A stretch of DNA of 64,000 bases from Mycetocola sp. (GTDB taxonomy: Bacteria > Actinomycetota > Actinomycetes > Actinomycetales > Microbacteriaceae). Below the pieces are notes generated by a model that saw only the letters and a program-made list of their open reading frames with translations, ran no database searches and was not told where the DNA came from. Where the stretch lies: positions 1-64,000 of the forward strand of contig NZ_JAODMP010000072.1 of assembly GCF_025464835.1 (NCBI RefSeq), given 5' to 3'. Within the stretch, counting starts at the first letter, position 1. Every line of letters starts with the position of its first letter. Positions 41,310 to 50,968 of this stretch are shown here, one piece after another. The position numbers and the translations under genes are program-made.

Positions 41310-42054
41310 GTCCGGCATCTCGCTGCTCGAGGGCGGCGCGGCACTCAGCGACGACGAGATCGCAGACCTGTACGCGGTCGCCGACCGTGCCGTGCCGTGG
41401 CTGCGGGTGAATTTCGTCTCCAGCATCGACGGTGCCGGGACCCACAACGGCCTGACGGCGGGCCTCGGCACTCCCGCCGACAAGCGGGTCTTCGACGTCC
41501 TGAGGCGACTGTGCGACGTCGTTCTCGTCGGCGCCGGCACCGTGCGCGCCGAGGGCTACGGACCGATGAGACTCGACGAGCCGGCGGTGCGGTGGCGGCG
41601 TGAGCACGGCCTTGCAGACCAGCCGGTTTTCGGGATCGTATCGGCCGGGCTGGAGCTCGACCCCGCCGACCGGATCTTCACCGACGCCCCCGTGCGGCCG
41701 ATCGTGGTCACCGTCGAACGAGCACCGGCGGAGCGACGGATGGCGCTCGCCGAAGTCGCGGATGTGCTCCTCGCCGGCGAAGAGCACGTCGACACGGCCA
41801 GGATCCGCTCGCTGCTCGCGAAGCGCGGGCTCGTGCAGGTGCACTCCGAGGGTGGGCCGCATTTCTTCGGCGACCTCCTCAGCGGCGACGCCGTCGACGA
41901 GATCTGCCTCACCATCAGCCCGTTCGCGGAAGGCCCAGGGGCCGGGCGGATCACCGAGGGAACCCGGACGGGCATCCAGCGCCGGATGGCACTCGCGCAC
42001 GTGCTGAGCTCACAGGGGACGCTGCTGCTGCGCTATGTGCGCCAGCCGGCCTGA
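41302..42054 (+). CDS. RibD C-terminal / dihydrofolate reductase-like pyrimidine reductase
   Basis: LRVNFVSSIDGAGTHNGLTAGLGTPADKRVFDVLRRLCDVVLVGAGTVRAEGYGPM...VQVHSEGGPHFFGDLLSGDAVDEICLTISP. Confidence 0.93.
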   Translation: MTESGISLLEGGAALSDDEIADLYAVADRAVPWLRVNFVSSIDGAGTHNGLTAGLGTPADKRVFDVLRRLCDVVLVGAGTVRAEGYGPMRLDEPAVRWRREHGLADQPVFGIVSAGLELDPADRIFTDAPVRPIVVTVERAPAERRMALAEVADVLLAGEEHVDTARIRSLLAKRGLVQVHSEGGPHFFGDLLSGDAVDEICLTISPFAEGPGAGRITEGTRTGIQRRMALAHVLSSQGTLLLRYVRQPA

Positions 42055-42056
42055 AC

Positions 42057-43940
42057 CTACTTCAGGGCGATGATGCTCGACAGCGGCAGGGTGCGTTCGA
42101 TGTCCGCCTTCTTGTCCCGCCCCCGAAGCCTGCCCCCGGACACGCCGGTAGGTTCAAGCACGAAATCCATGGGGCCCGAGCGCGGCACCTCGACGGTGAT
42201 CGTCACCGTCTGCTTCGCGCGGATCGCCGCGTCGAGCTGACGTGCGATCCAGGCCACATCCGTGCCGCCGGACGTGTCACCCTCGACCTCGCGCAGCCGG
42301 CTGATCAGGATGCCGTGATCGGGAAGTGGAGGAGGAGCGTCCATCGGCGGCGCCACATGACGACGGCGCAGGCTGATCAACTCACCCGATGCGGTCTCTG
42401 CCGCGACGGGATACCGCGCATCGCTGATCGCCCAGAACACGACCTCCAGGTCGAACCGGCTGAGCATCCGGTTGGTGCCCGTCCGCCGCAGTCCGAGCGA
42501 CGCGACCGACTGGTCGACGTCGAGCTGGCCGAGCATGGAGCTGTCATCGGAGCGCACGTAGGTCCTCGCATCGCGGGAGACGGCATCCGGGTGGTCGTCC
42601 GGGATGGCACCCACCCGGATCGCGCCGAACCGGGACGCCGCCTGTGAGATGAGCTGATCGACGGGCTGCGGGATGCCGGTCAGCGAGAGAGAGGAAAGGA
42701 ATTGGAGTATTCCGGGTGCCGACTCGCCCGCGGACAGCGCCCGGTTGACGCTTTCAGCCGACAGGCGGTAGCTGAAGGCCTGGGCCCGTCCCTCGAGGTC
42801 GGCGACCGTCCGAAGCCGACGGTCGAGTTCAGGCTGGAGCGGACCGGGCGCGATGACGGTCAAGTCGTGCTGGAGGTACACGTTGCGCACGTGGGCGGGG
42901 AAGTGGGAGGCCATGGCGGTCGCGGCGGCCGCGGCATCCGTTTCAAGAAGGATCCGCCCAGCGGTGCTCGGCACCTGCATCTCGGGAGAGGGGCCGCTGG
43001 TTATCCCGAGCATGGTGGCCTGGTCGGTGACACGGGAGACCTGGCCGCGGATCCAGTCGCCCCCCGCGGGATACAACCACTGGGCGTAGTCATGCAGTGC
43101 AGTGCCCCAAGTGGAGCGGGTGCGTCCGCTGAGCACGGCACGCACCTGTGAGGGGAGCGCGTTGAGCCAGGCAGCGGCGAGAATCCGCCAGCGTTCCCTC
43201 GCGGTGAGGGTGAGCCACTCCTCGCCGGCCGGTGCTGTGAGCCAGAGGCCGGGAACGTGGTTGACGAGGCCGGCGCGGACGGTCAGGTCGAGATAGGCGT
43301 CGATTGTGTGGCCGTGGACCTGCATGATCGCTGCCAGCCGTTTGCGCTCGGGCAGAGCCGGACCGCCCTTGCCCAGTTCACGGGCCGGATTGGAAAGGAG
43401 CTCCAGGAGCAGCTCACCGCTGGCCGAGGTGGTCTGGAAGGCGTGTTCCGCGGCGCTCAGGTCGGTCAGGGCGTGTGATGCCTCGGTCGGTGCAGGGGGA
43501 AGGGCAGGAGCAGGCGTTGTCACCAGTTGCACAGCGATCGGGACACCGGACGTCGACCATGTCGCCAGCACCGCTGCGACTGCTTCGATCGCTGCGTAGC
43601 CGCCGTCGACGCGCGAGAGGAGCGCGCGGTCCGCGGCGAACGCAGCGCGTTCCTCCACCTCGTCGCTCTTCACGTCTGTCGCCCCGAGTGCGGTGAGCCG
43701 GTCGGCGATCGCCTGGGCCGGGAGCGGCGTCGTCGTGGCGGCGGCGAGGACGCTGAGGGTCAGCCGATCGAGTCGTCGAAGAACGCCCCGGATGCTCGAC
43801 GGGTCGAGCAGGAGTTCAGCCAGGTCGAAGAAATCCTGCGCCCGAACGGCGGACGCCACACGGCGTTCGGTGAGCAGCTCCTCCAGCGCTGCATCCGGCA
43901 GAGCCCGAAGGTTGCTGGCGAGGGTCAGGATGTCGGTCAT
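42057..43940 (-). CDS. helicase-associated domain protein (XPB/Ssl2-like N-terminal, Helicase_C_3 type)
   Basis: 627 aa; LRALPDAALEELLTERRVA...NVYLQHDLTVIAPGPLQPELDRRLRTVADLEGRAQAFSYRLSAESVNRAL; C-terminal WYL-like basic strand region. Confidence 0.85.
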   Translation of the reverse strand: MTDILTLASNLRALPDAALEELLTERRVASAVRAQDFFDLAELLLDPSSIRGVLRRLDRLTLSVLAAATTTPLPAQAIADRLTALGATDVKSDEVEERAAFAADRALLSRVDGGYAAIEAVAAVLATWSTSGVPIAVQLVTTPAPALPPAPTEASHALTDLSAAEHAFQTTSASGELLLELLSNPARELGKGGPALPERKRLAAIMQVHGHTIDAYLDLTVRAGLVNHVPGLWLTAPAGEEWLTLTARERWRILAAAWLNALPSQVRAVLSGRTRSTWGTALHDYAQWLYPAGGDWIRGQVSRVTDQATMLGITSGPSPEMQVPSTAGRILLETDAAAAATAMASHFPAHVRNVYLQHDLTVIAPGPLQPELDRRLRTVADLEGRAQAFSYRLSAESVNRALSAGESAPGILQFLSSLSLTGIPQPVDQLISQAASRFGAIRVGAIPDDHPDAVSRDARTYVRSDDSSMLGQLDVDQSVASLGLRRTGTNRMLSRFDLEVVFWAISDARYPVAAETASGELISLRRRHVAPPMDAPPPLPDHGILISRLREVEGDTSGGTDVAWIARQLDAAIRAKQTVTITVEVPRSGPMDFVLEPTGVSGGRLRGRDKKADIERTLPLSSIIALK

Positions 43941-43959
43941 CTGGTAGCCGGTTCCCCGG

Positions 43960-44238
43960 TCAGTGCTCCGGCTGGTCTCGGCGGGATTCCCGCGCGCGCC
44001 GCACAGCGCTGGAAACCATGAGGGTGATCAGGAGCACGATCGCCAGCGGAAGGCCGATGTACGGAACCATGACGACGACGGGCCACAGCCCGCTCGCGAA
44101 GTCGTCGGACCCCATTCCCTGCATCGTGCCGACCATGATCGCGACGAAAGTGCCAACGGAGAGCAGGACGAGCGCGAGCAGCATGAATGCCAGGACCCGT
44201 TCGGAGCGGCTGACGTTGTGCTTTTGAGGATCGGTCAC
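43960..44238 (-). CDS. small membrane protein
   Basis: GTG start; two TM helices, FMLLALVLLSVGTFVAIMVG / WPVVVMVPYIGLPLAIVLLITLMV. Confidence 0.75.
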   Translation of the reverse strand: MTDPQKHNVSRSERVLAFMLLALVLLSVGTFVAIMVGTMQGMGSDDFASGLWPVVVMVPYIGLPLAIVLLITLMVSSAVRRARESRRDQPEH

Positions 44239-44417
44239 AGTTCTCAGGCTATCGGCATAGGGCTCCCTTCCCCAATGGACGGGAAGGTGCCGCGGATTCC
44301 ACTGACGCTCTAAGCTGGAGGGGCGGGAACGTCCCGTTCGTCTGCGGCTCCTGCCGGGACGACAGCACCGCACGCCGGCTCCAGGTCGGCGTGTCCAGTT
44401 CACAGCGAGGTTCGTCC

Positions 44418-44801
44418 ATGCCCACCGGCAAGGTTAAGTTCTACGACGACGAGAAAGGCTTCGGCTTTATCTCGAGCGACGACGGCCAGGAAGTCTTCCT
44501 GCATGCCTCCGCTCTGCCTGCAGGCGTTACCTCCGTCAAAGCAGGCACCCGCCTCGAGTTCGGTATCGCCGATGGCAAGCGCGGAGTGCAGGCGCTCTCC
44601 GTCCGGGTGCTCGATGCGCCGCCGAGCCTCGTGAAGATGAAGCGCAAGCCGGCTGACGACATGGCCATCATCGTCGAGGACCTCGTGAAGCTGCTCGACG
44701 GACTCGGAGGAGACCTCCGCAGGGGCCGTTATCCTGACAACGCCCATAGCCGCAAGGTCGCGCTGTTGCTGCGACGCGTGGCCGACGAACTGGACGCGTG
44801 A
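44418..44801 (+). CDS. cold-shock domain protein with ~60-aa C-terminal extension
   Basis: MPTGKVKFYDDEKGFGFISSDDGQEVFLHASALPAGVTSVKAGTRLEFGIADGKRGVQALSV then helical tail. Confidence 0.93.
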   Translation: MPTGKVKFYDDEKGFGFISSDDGQEVFLHASALPAGVTSVKAGTRLEFGIADGKRGVQALSVRVLDAPPSLVKMKRKPADDMAIIVEDLVKLLDGLGGDLRRGRYPDNAHSRKVALLLRRVADELDA

Positions 44802-44848
44802 TCGCTGCGCCAGGCTGGGCCCGCCGTCTTTTCCAGAGGAGCACTCCG

Positions 44849-45781
44849 ATGACCACCACTGAGAACTCCACCATAGAGCCGACGCACGAACCAGCCCTCT
44901 CAGAAGAGACATCGCCGCAGACCGCGGTGGAACCGGCGGCGGATGTTGCAGGCGCAGTATCGGACGACGGCGACCAGCAGGCGGATGTTGCGCCGCACGA
45001 ACCTGCGGCGATCGGCGAAGAGGTGCCTGACGGCGCCCAGACCGATGAGCCTGCGGCGGACGGCTCGGTCCACGAGGCGGGCGACGCGTCGAGCGCCGCC
45101 GGGGATTCCGCGGTGGCCCGCCCGGCACCGGTTGCCGACGAGGTCCTGCTCGCCTCGGTCGACCTGGCGCGCGCAGCGTTGCTCGAGGTGACCCCCGCTG
45201 ACACCGTCGGCGACCCCGTCGGGCACGTTGCTGAAGATGATCACGTGCTCTCGCTTTTCTTCGACAGCAAACTCCGTGGTTACCCGGGTTGGCATTGGAC
45301 CGTCACACTTTCCCGTGTCGGTGATGCGGAAACCGTCACCGTGCTCGAGACGGAGCTGATGCCGGGCGAGGACGCGCTTCTTGCCCCTGAGTGGGTGCCG
45401 TGGTCTGAGCGTCTCGCCGATTACCAGGCGGGTCAGGAAGTCGCGGAGAACGAGGCACGTGCGCTTGCCGAGGCCGCCGCCGTTCTCGACGACAGCGACG
45501 ATGAAGACGACGAAGACGTCTTCAGCATTCTCCACGCCGGCGATGTCGACGGCGTGGATGTCGACGAGATCGACCAGGACCCGGGTGAGACCGACGACGA
45601 TGACGACGATGACGAGTCCGACGATGACGATGACGCCGACGAGTCCGACGATGACGAGTCCGACGATGATGACGACGACGAGGACGACGACGAGTCCGAC
45701 GATGACGATGACGAGTCCGACGATGACGACGACGAGGACGACGACGAGTCCGGCAGCGAGGGTCTTGACCGCAGCTACTGA
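44849..45781 (+). CDS. DUF3027-like protein with Asp/Ser-repeat acidic tail
   Basis: DLARAALLEVTPADTVGDPVGHVAEDDHVLSLFFDSKLRGYPGWHWTVTLSRV...; tail (DDDDDES)n. Confidence 0.85.
   Translation: MTTTENSTIEPTHEPALSEETSPQTAVEPAADVAGAVSDDGDQQADVAPHEPAAIGEEVPDGAQTDEPAADGSVHEAGDASSAAGDSAVARPAPVADEVLLASVDLARAALLEVTPADTVGDPVGHVAEDDHVLSLFFDSKLRGYPGWHWTVTLSRVGDAETVTVLETELMPGEDALLAPEWVPWSERLADYQAGQEVAENEARALAEAAAVLDDSDDEDDEDVFSILHAGDVDGVDVDEIDQDPGETDDDDDDDESDDDDDADESDDDESDDDDDDEDDDESDDDDDESDDDDDEDDDESGSEGLDRSY
45591..45750 (+). repeat. in-frame low-complexity GAC/GAT(+GAGTCC) repeat encoding poly-Asp/Glu/Ser
   Basis: Repeated GACGATGACGATGACGAGTCC-type units. Confidence 0.9.
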
Positions 45782-45807
45782 GTGCGGCGACTGAGCATCA
45801 CCCGTTC

Positions 45808-45857
45808 GTTCGACAGTGAAGGCCCCCTCCGCGGAGGGGGCCTTCACACTGTCGAAC
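45808..45857. terminator. long inverted repeat, bidirectional terminator between convergent genes
   Basis: GTTCGACAGTG-AAGGCCCCCTCC-GC-GGAGGGGGCCTT-CACACTGTCGAAC; ~23-bp stem with a 2-nt bulge. Confidence 0.85.
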
Positions 45858-45863
45858 TGTCGT

Positions 45864-47045
<1,182 letters not shown>

Positions 47046-47099
47046 TCAGGGTGGACCGGTAGGCTGGTCGCAACTGCGCTGAACCCAGGGGAGACGTCA

Positions 47100-47795
47100 A
47101 TGACAGATCTGATTGACACCACCGAGATGTACCTCCGTACCATTCTTGAGCTTGAAGAAGAGAACATCGTGCCGCTTCGTGCACGGATCTCTGAGCGGCT
47201 TGGTCACTCGGGCCCGACGGTGTCACAGACGGTCGGCCGGATGGAACGCGACGGCCTCGTCGTGGTCTCCGGTGATCGCCACCTCGAGTTGACTGTCCCC
47301 GGCCGCCGGAAAGCCATCCACGTGATGCGCAAACACCGCCTTGCGGAGCGTCTGCTCAGCGACGTCATCGGCCTGGAGTGGGAATTCGTCCACGAGGAAG
47401 CCTGCCGCTGGGAACACGTGATGAGCGAGCAGGTCGAGCGCAAGCTCCTGGCAATGCTCGATCACCCCACCGAGTCGCCGTACGGTAACCCGATTCCGGG
47501 GCTCGACGAGTTGGGCGACACCCCGGCGGGTACCTTCTCCCATGGCGTCACGAACCTCGTGGAACTGGTCCGCGGATCCCCGAGCGCCATCACAGCGACA
47601 ATCCGCCGCCTCGGCGAACCGGCGCAGGTCGACCCAGAGCTGTTGCTCCAGCTCAAGCAGGCCGGTGTGATGCCCGGCAACATCGGCAGCTTCTCAGCGA
47701 TCGGATCGTACGTTCTCGTGCGGGTTGATGGTTTCGGTGACGGCCTCGAGCTGCCCAATGAAGTGGCCGGACACATCTTCGTGCAGGACGCGTAA
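47100..47795 (+). CDS. DtxR/IdeR-family metal-dependent regulator
   Basis: MTDLIDTTEMYLRTILELEEENIVPLRARISERLGHSGPTVSQTVGRMERDGLVVVSGDRHLELTVPGRRKAIHVMRKHRLAERLL; FeoA-like C-terminus. Confidence 0.95.
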   Translation: MTDLIDTTEMYLRTILELEEENIVPLRARISERLGHSGPTVSQTVGRMERDGLVVVSGDRHLELTVPGRRKAIHVMRKHRLAERLLSDVIGLEWEFVHEEACRWEHVMSEQVERKLLAMLDHPTESPYGNPIPGLDELGDTPAGTFSHGVTNLVELVRGSPSAITATIRRLGEPAQVDPELLLQLKQAGVMPGNIGSFSAIGSYVLVRVDGFGDGLELPNEVAGHIFVQDA

Positions 47796-47905
47796 CCCGG
47801 GTCCTAGCGCGGTTCCGAAGTCCGTGTCCAACGAAGGCGTCCGCACCATCCGATCTCCGGTCGTTATGAATTCGTTAGAAATATTCCGACTTTGGTGACA
47901 AATCG

Positions 47906-47921
47906 GTAACGATCCCGTACC
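47906..47921 (+). promoter_or_regulatory. MtrA-box-like direct repeat upstream of NlpC/P60 gene
   Basis: GTAAC-GATCCC-GTACC resembles the MtrA motif GTAAC-N6-GTAAC. Confidence 0.45.
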
Positions 47922-48067
47922 CTCGGATAAGTCCGAAGGTCGCAAGCCGATCACAGGACCCAGCGCCGGGCGCCTTTCTTGCTCGTCTCCCTGCGCCGGA
48001 AAACCCGATCTTTTCGCGGACGAGGCAGCCTCCCTAAAGGTTGTGCAGGGCGCCGGAGGTTTCCACC

Positions 48068-48988
48068 TTGCCCATTTCTACTGATCCTCAGTCGCTCGGG
48101 GAAACGTTGCAGCCTTCGGGCTCCGGAACCGTCGCGAGGCAGGCAGCGGTCTCTTCACGCCTCGCGGCCCCCCGCGGCACCACACCACCCGCCGCGCCAA
48201 CCAGGCCAGCGCCCCGGCCGATGAGTTCGACCACGTCCGGCTGGAGGGCCTGGCGTTCCACCGCCATCATGGCGCTCGTTGTGCCCGGCCTGTTCGCCAC
48301 CATGGCGTTGCCGGCGTACGCCTTCACACCTGAGACGGATGCGGCGGGCACCGCCTCACTCCAGTCGTTGAAGGAATCCGGGGCGCAGTCCCTCTCCGTC
48401 GGTACCAGCATCACCGCGAACGCTGTCGCCCGCGACGGTTACTCGGCCACGACCGAGGAGGAACTCGCCGCCGCGAACGCCGCTGCTGCTGCGGCGGCCG
48501 CGAAGGCCGCAGCAGACGCCGCCTCAGCAGAAGCGGCTGCGAAAGCTGCGGCCGACGCCGCCTCCCAGCGCGCCGCATTCACCAACACGCAGAATAAGTT
48601 CTCCGGCCCGTCGGCCGAGGACCTCGCGAAGGCGCCGCCGTACCCGAACTTCAGCCTCGCCCAGGTCTACTCGGTCGCGCTGCAGTACCAGGGTGTGCCG
48701 TATGTGTACGGCGGAGCAACTCCTGCCGGCTTCGACTGCTCCGGTTTCGTGAAATACGTGTACGCCCAGTTCGGCGTCAGCATGCCGCACTCGTCGACCG
48801 CCCAGGGCAACATGGGAAAGCGGATTTCGATTCAGGATGCCGTCCCCGGTGACCTCATCGTCAGCGACGGGCACATCGGCTTCTACGCCGGCGACAACAA
48901 GATCCTGCACGCTTCACGGCCAGGAACGCCCCTGCGAATCGGCCCGATCTATGCCGACAACTGGTGGGTCGTCCGCATCGGGATCTGA
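48068..48988 (+). CDS. C40-family (NlpC/P60) cell-wall peptidase
   Basis: Signal peptide; VYSVALQYQGVPYVYGGATPAGFDCSGFVKYVYAQFGVSMPHSSTAQGNMGKRI...GDLIVSDGHIGFYAGDNKILHA; TTG start after GGAGG RBS (start uncertain). Confidence 0.93.
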   Translation: MPISTDPQSLGETLQPSGSGTVARQAAVSSRLAAPRGTTPPAAPTRPAPRPMSSTTSGWRAWRSTAIMALVVPGLFATMALPAYAFTPETDAAGTASLQSLKESGAQSLSVGTSITANAVARDGYSATTEEELAAANAAAAAAAAKAAADAASAEAAAKAAADAASQRAAFTNTQNKFSGPSAEDLAKAPPYPNFSLAQVYSVALQYQGVPYVYGGATPAGFDCSGFVKYVYAQFGVSMPHSSTAQGNMGKRISIQDAVPGDLIVSDGHIGFYAGDNKILHASRPGTPLRIGPIYADNWWVVRIGI

Positions 48989-49082
48989 TCGAATCCGAGG
49001 TTGTCTTCGCGACAGCCTCGGTACTCGCACAGAATTGGTGTGCCTTCTGGAGGGGGCACGCCATTTGTGCGTTACATTAAAG

Positions 49083-49243
49083 CCCTGACCTTTGGAAAGT
49101 GCGGGAAGCTCATGGATCGAATACCCGGTATCCACACCACGGATGCTTGCGGTTGCTTCGAAACCGGGCCCGCCGGCTACATCTGTTCCTGCCGCTCGTC
49201 GGTTGGAGAAAGGCGCTGTCTGTAAGACGGCGCCTTTTTTGTT
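49083..49243 (+). ncRNA. candidate independent small RNA or attenuator ending in an intrinsic terminator
   Basis: TACATT -10-like box at 49073; CCCGGT...ACCGGG stem enclosing ATCC/GGAT hairpin; AAAGGCGCTGTC-TGTAA-GACGGCGCCTTTTTT terminator at 49209-49240; no convincing ORF. Confidence 0.45.
49209..49240 (+). terminator. intrinsic terminator
   Basis: AAAGGCGCTGTCTGTAAGACGGCGCCTTTTTT with U-tract. Confidence 0.85.
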
Positions 49244-49320
49244 GCCCGGATCCCGTTCTTCCTCGGTCGGAGAGAACCGAATGACCGTGAAGCCGTCACG
49301 GCGATTTGAGAGGAACCGAC

Positions 49321-49821
49321 ATGCGCACACTGGTGTTGAACGCCGGGTACGAACCCCTTGCCATCGTTTCATTCCGGCGGGCACTCGTGCTCGTGATGAA
49401 TCACAAGGCGTCCATCGTCGAAATCGACACCGGCCACCCGGTGTGGGCGACCGACGGTGCGCATGACCGGCCATCCGTCATCGTTCTCACCCGGTACGTG
49501 AAAATCCCCAACGCACGGCGAGTACCCGTCACCCGTCGCGGTGTGCTTCGCCGGGACGCCAACCGGTGCGGCTACTGCGGCACCACTGCGTCGACGATCG
49601 ACCACATCCTGCCCCGCTCCCGCGGGGGAGCGGACTCGTGGGAGAACCTCGTCGCATGCTGCCTGCGATGCAACAACGCAAAGAGTGACAGGACCCCTGG
49701 TGAGATGGGCTGGTCCCTCCGCACCAAGCCCCGGATGCCGTACGGGCCGACCTGGGCTGTGCGCGGCGCTGAGCGTGCGACACCGTCCTGGGACCAGTAC
49801 CTGACGCCGGCGGCCGCGTGA
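49321..49821 (+). CDS. HNH endonuclease
   Basis: RDANRCGYCGTTASTIDHILPRSRGGADSWENLVACCLRCNNAKSDRTPGEMGW, HNH plus zinc cysteines. Confidence 0.95.
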   Translation: MRTLVLNAGYEPLAIVSFRRALVLVMNHKASIVEIDTGHPVWATDGAHDRPSVIVLTRYVKIPNARRVPVTRRGVLRRDANRCGYCGTTASTIDHILPRSRGGADSWENLVACCLRCNNAKSDRTPGEMGWSLRTKPRMPYGPTWAVRGAERATPSWDQYLTPAAA

Positions 49822-49822
49822 G

Positions 49823-50203
49823 CTAGCTGCGGAACTGCGACAAGCAAAGGAAGTTGCCCTCGCTGTCCCTGAACCAGGCGCTGTATTCGCCCTCATACTC
49901 CGCGATTCCGTTTACGGTCTTCAGGTCGTCCGAGTCGTATTCTTCGAATGTCACGCCGCTGGAGCGAAGCTCGTCCATCGCGGAGCGGATGTCCGTGACG
50001 CCCCAGCACATCTGAGTGTTCTGGGCGGTCCCTGCGTTGGGAGTCTGGTAGATCATGAAGTCAGGGGCGGTCGCGCTGCCGTACATGAGCATTTCGCCCT
50101 GGTCGAGGGTGGGCTCCAAGCCGAGCTTGTCGCGGTAGAACTCGCGGGCGCGGTTGATATCAGTAGCGGGCAGGACAGTGAAAGAAGCGCTTGTCATCAG
50201 CAT
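49823..50203 (-). CDS. VOC/glyoxalase-family protein
   Basis: SFTVLPATDINRAREFYRDKLGLEPTLDQGEMLMYGS...YEGEYSAWFRDSEGNFLCLSQF. Confidence 0.9.
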   Translation of the reverse strand: MLMTSASFTVLPATDINRAREFYRDKLGLEPTLDQGEMLMYGSATAPDFMIYQTPNAGTAQNTQMCWGVTDIRSAMDELRSSGVTFEEYDSDDLKTVNGIAEYEGEYSAWFRDSEGNFLCLSQFRS

Positions 50204-50418
50204 GATGCCGACTCCGTCTGTGTGTGACCGCTGCGCCCGAGATTCCGCCACGGTCGGTTGGCCTGATCTTCGTCAGGCTGAAGAGAATGGTGCCCGCTCG
50301 GTGACGGTTGATCCGTCGAGGGGCAGGCGCCGCGGAGGACGATGTTGCAACTGGCATGGTACGCCCGAGCGCAGGTGTGGCACAGGGGGTATCCGCCTCC
50401 GCTAAACTTGGCGAGTCA

Positions 50419-50490
50419 GCCTCTGTAGCTCAACGGAAGAGCACCTCCGTCCTAAGGAGTTGGTTGGGGGTTCGAATCCCTCCAGGGGCA
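50419..50490 (+). tRNA. tRNA-Arg (anticodon CCU)
   Basis: GCCTCTGTAGCTCAACGGAAGAGCACCTCCGTCCTAAGGAGTTGGTTGGGGGTTCGAATCCCTCCAGGGGCA. Confidence 0.94.
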
Positions 50491-50968
50491 CGTCGCTGGG
50501 GTCAGGCGGAACGAGGCCGGTACCTGACGCTGAACTTCGGTACCGAGCCCGTCTCGACCATCTGAGGGGAGCGTTCGGCGTCGCCGGGGAAGGACGCCGC
50601 GAGGCGCGGGGAGAAGACCGGCGCACGCACGCGCGTCGGGCGCGACACTTATTTCCGCGGGTCCGACTCCATCGACGTTGCGGCGTGACTCGGATGGTGA
50701 GGGCCCCTGTTGCTGTTGCGGTGGATTCGCGGATGGTGAGGGGTCCGGTGATGCTGCTGCTGCGGTGGCATCCGAACGACAACCGGGGCCCTCTCGGCGT
50801 GAGCCGTGTGCGCGGGAAGCGGTGCGGGTCCCTTCGGCGGGCGGGATCGCTGCCCAACGCGTCACAGCGGCAGAGGAATGTTCACAGAGAGGGTGGATCG
50901 TCCAAGAACGCTGGCAACTCGGCGAAAACCGGTGATGCTACCGGCATTTCGCCCGGCTAGCGCTTAGG

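Noticed and set aside
45808-45857. 50-bp palindrome considered as recombination or replication site
   Set aside because: Lies between convergent genes and fits a bidirectional terminator.
47880-48060. c-di-AMP (ydaO-yuaA) riboswitch before the NlpC/P60 gene
   Set aside because: Genomic context fits but the conserved sequence core was not recognisable; kept only as an unclassified leader.
49321-49821. HNH gene as part of a restriction or defence island
   Set aside because: Small HNH proteins of this type are common core genes in actinobacteria; no methylase or defence partner nearby.
50460-50960. 166-aa ORF between tRNA-Arg and the helicase-like gene
   Set aside because: Starts inside the tRNA gene, repeat-containing and Arg/Val-rich; no RBS and no recognisable domain.
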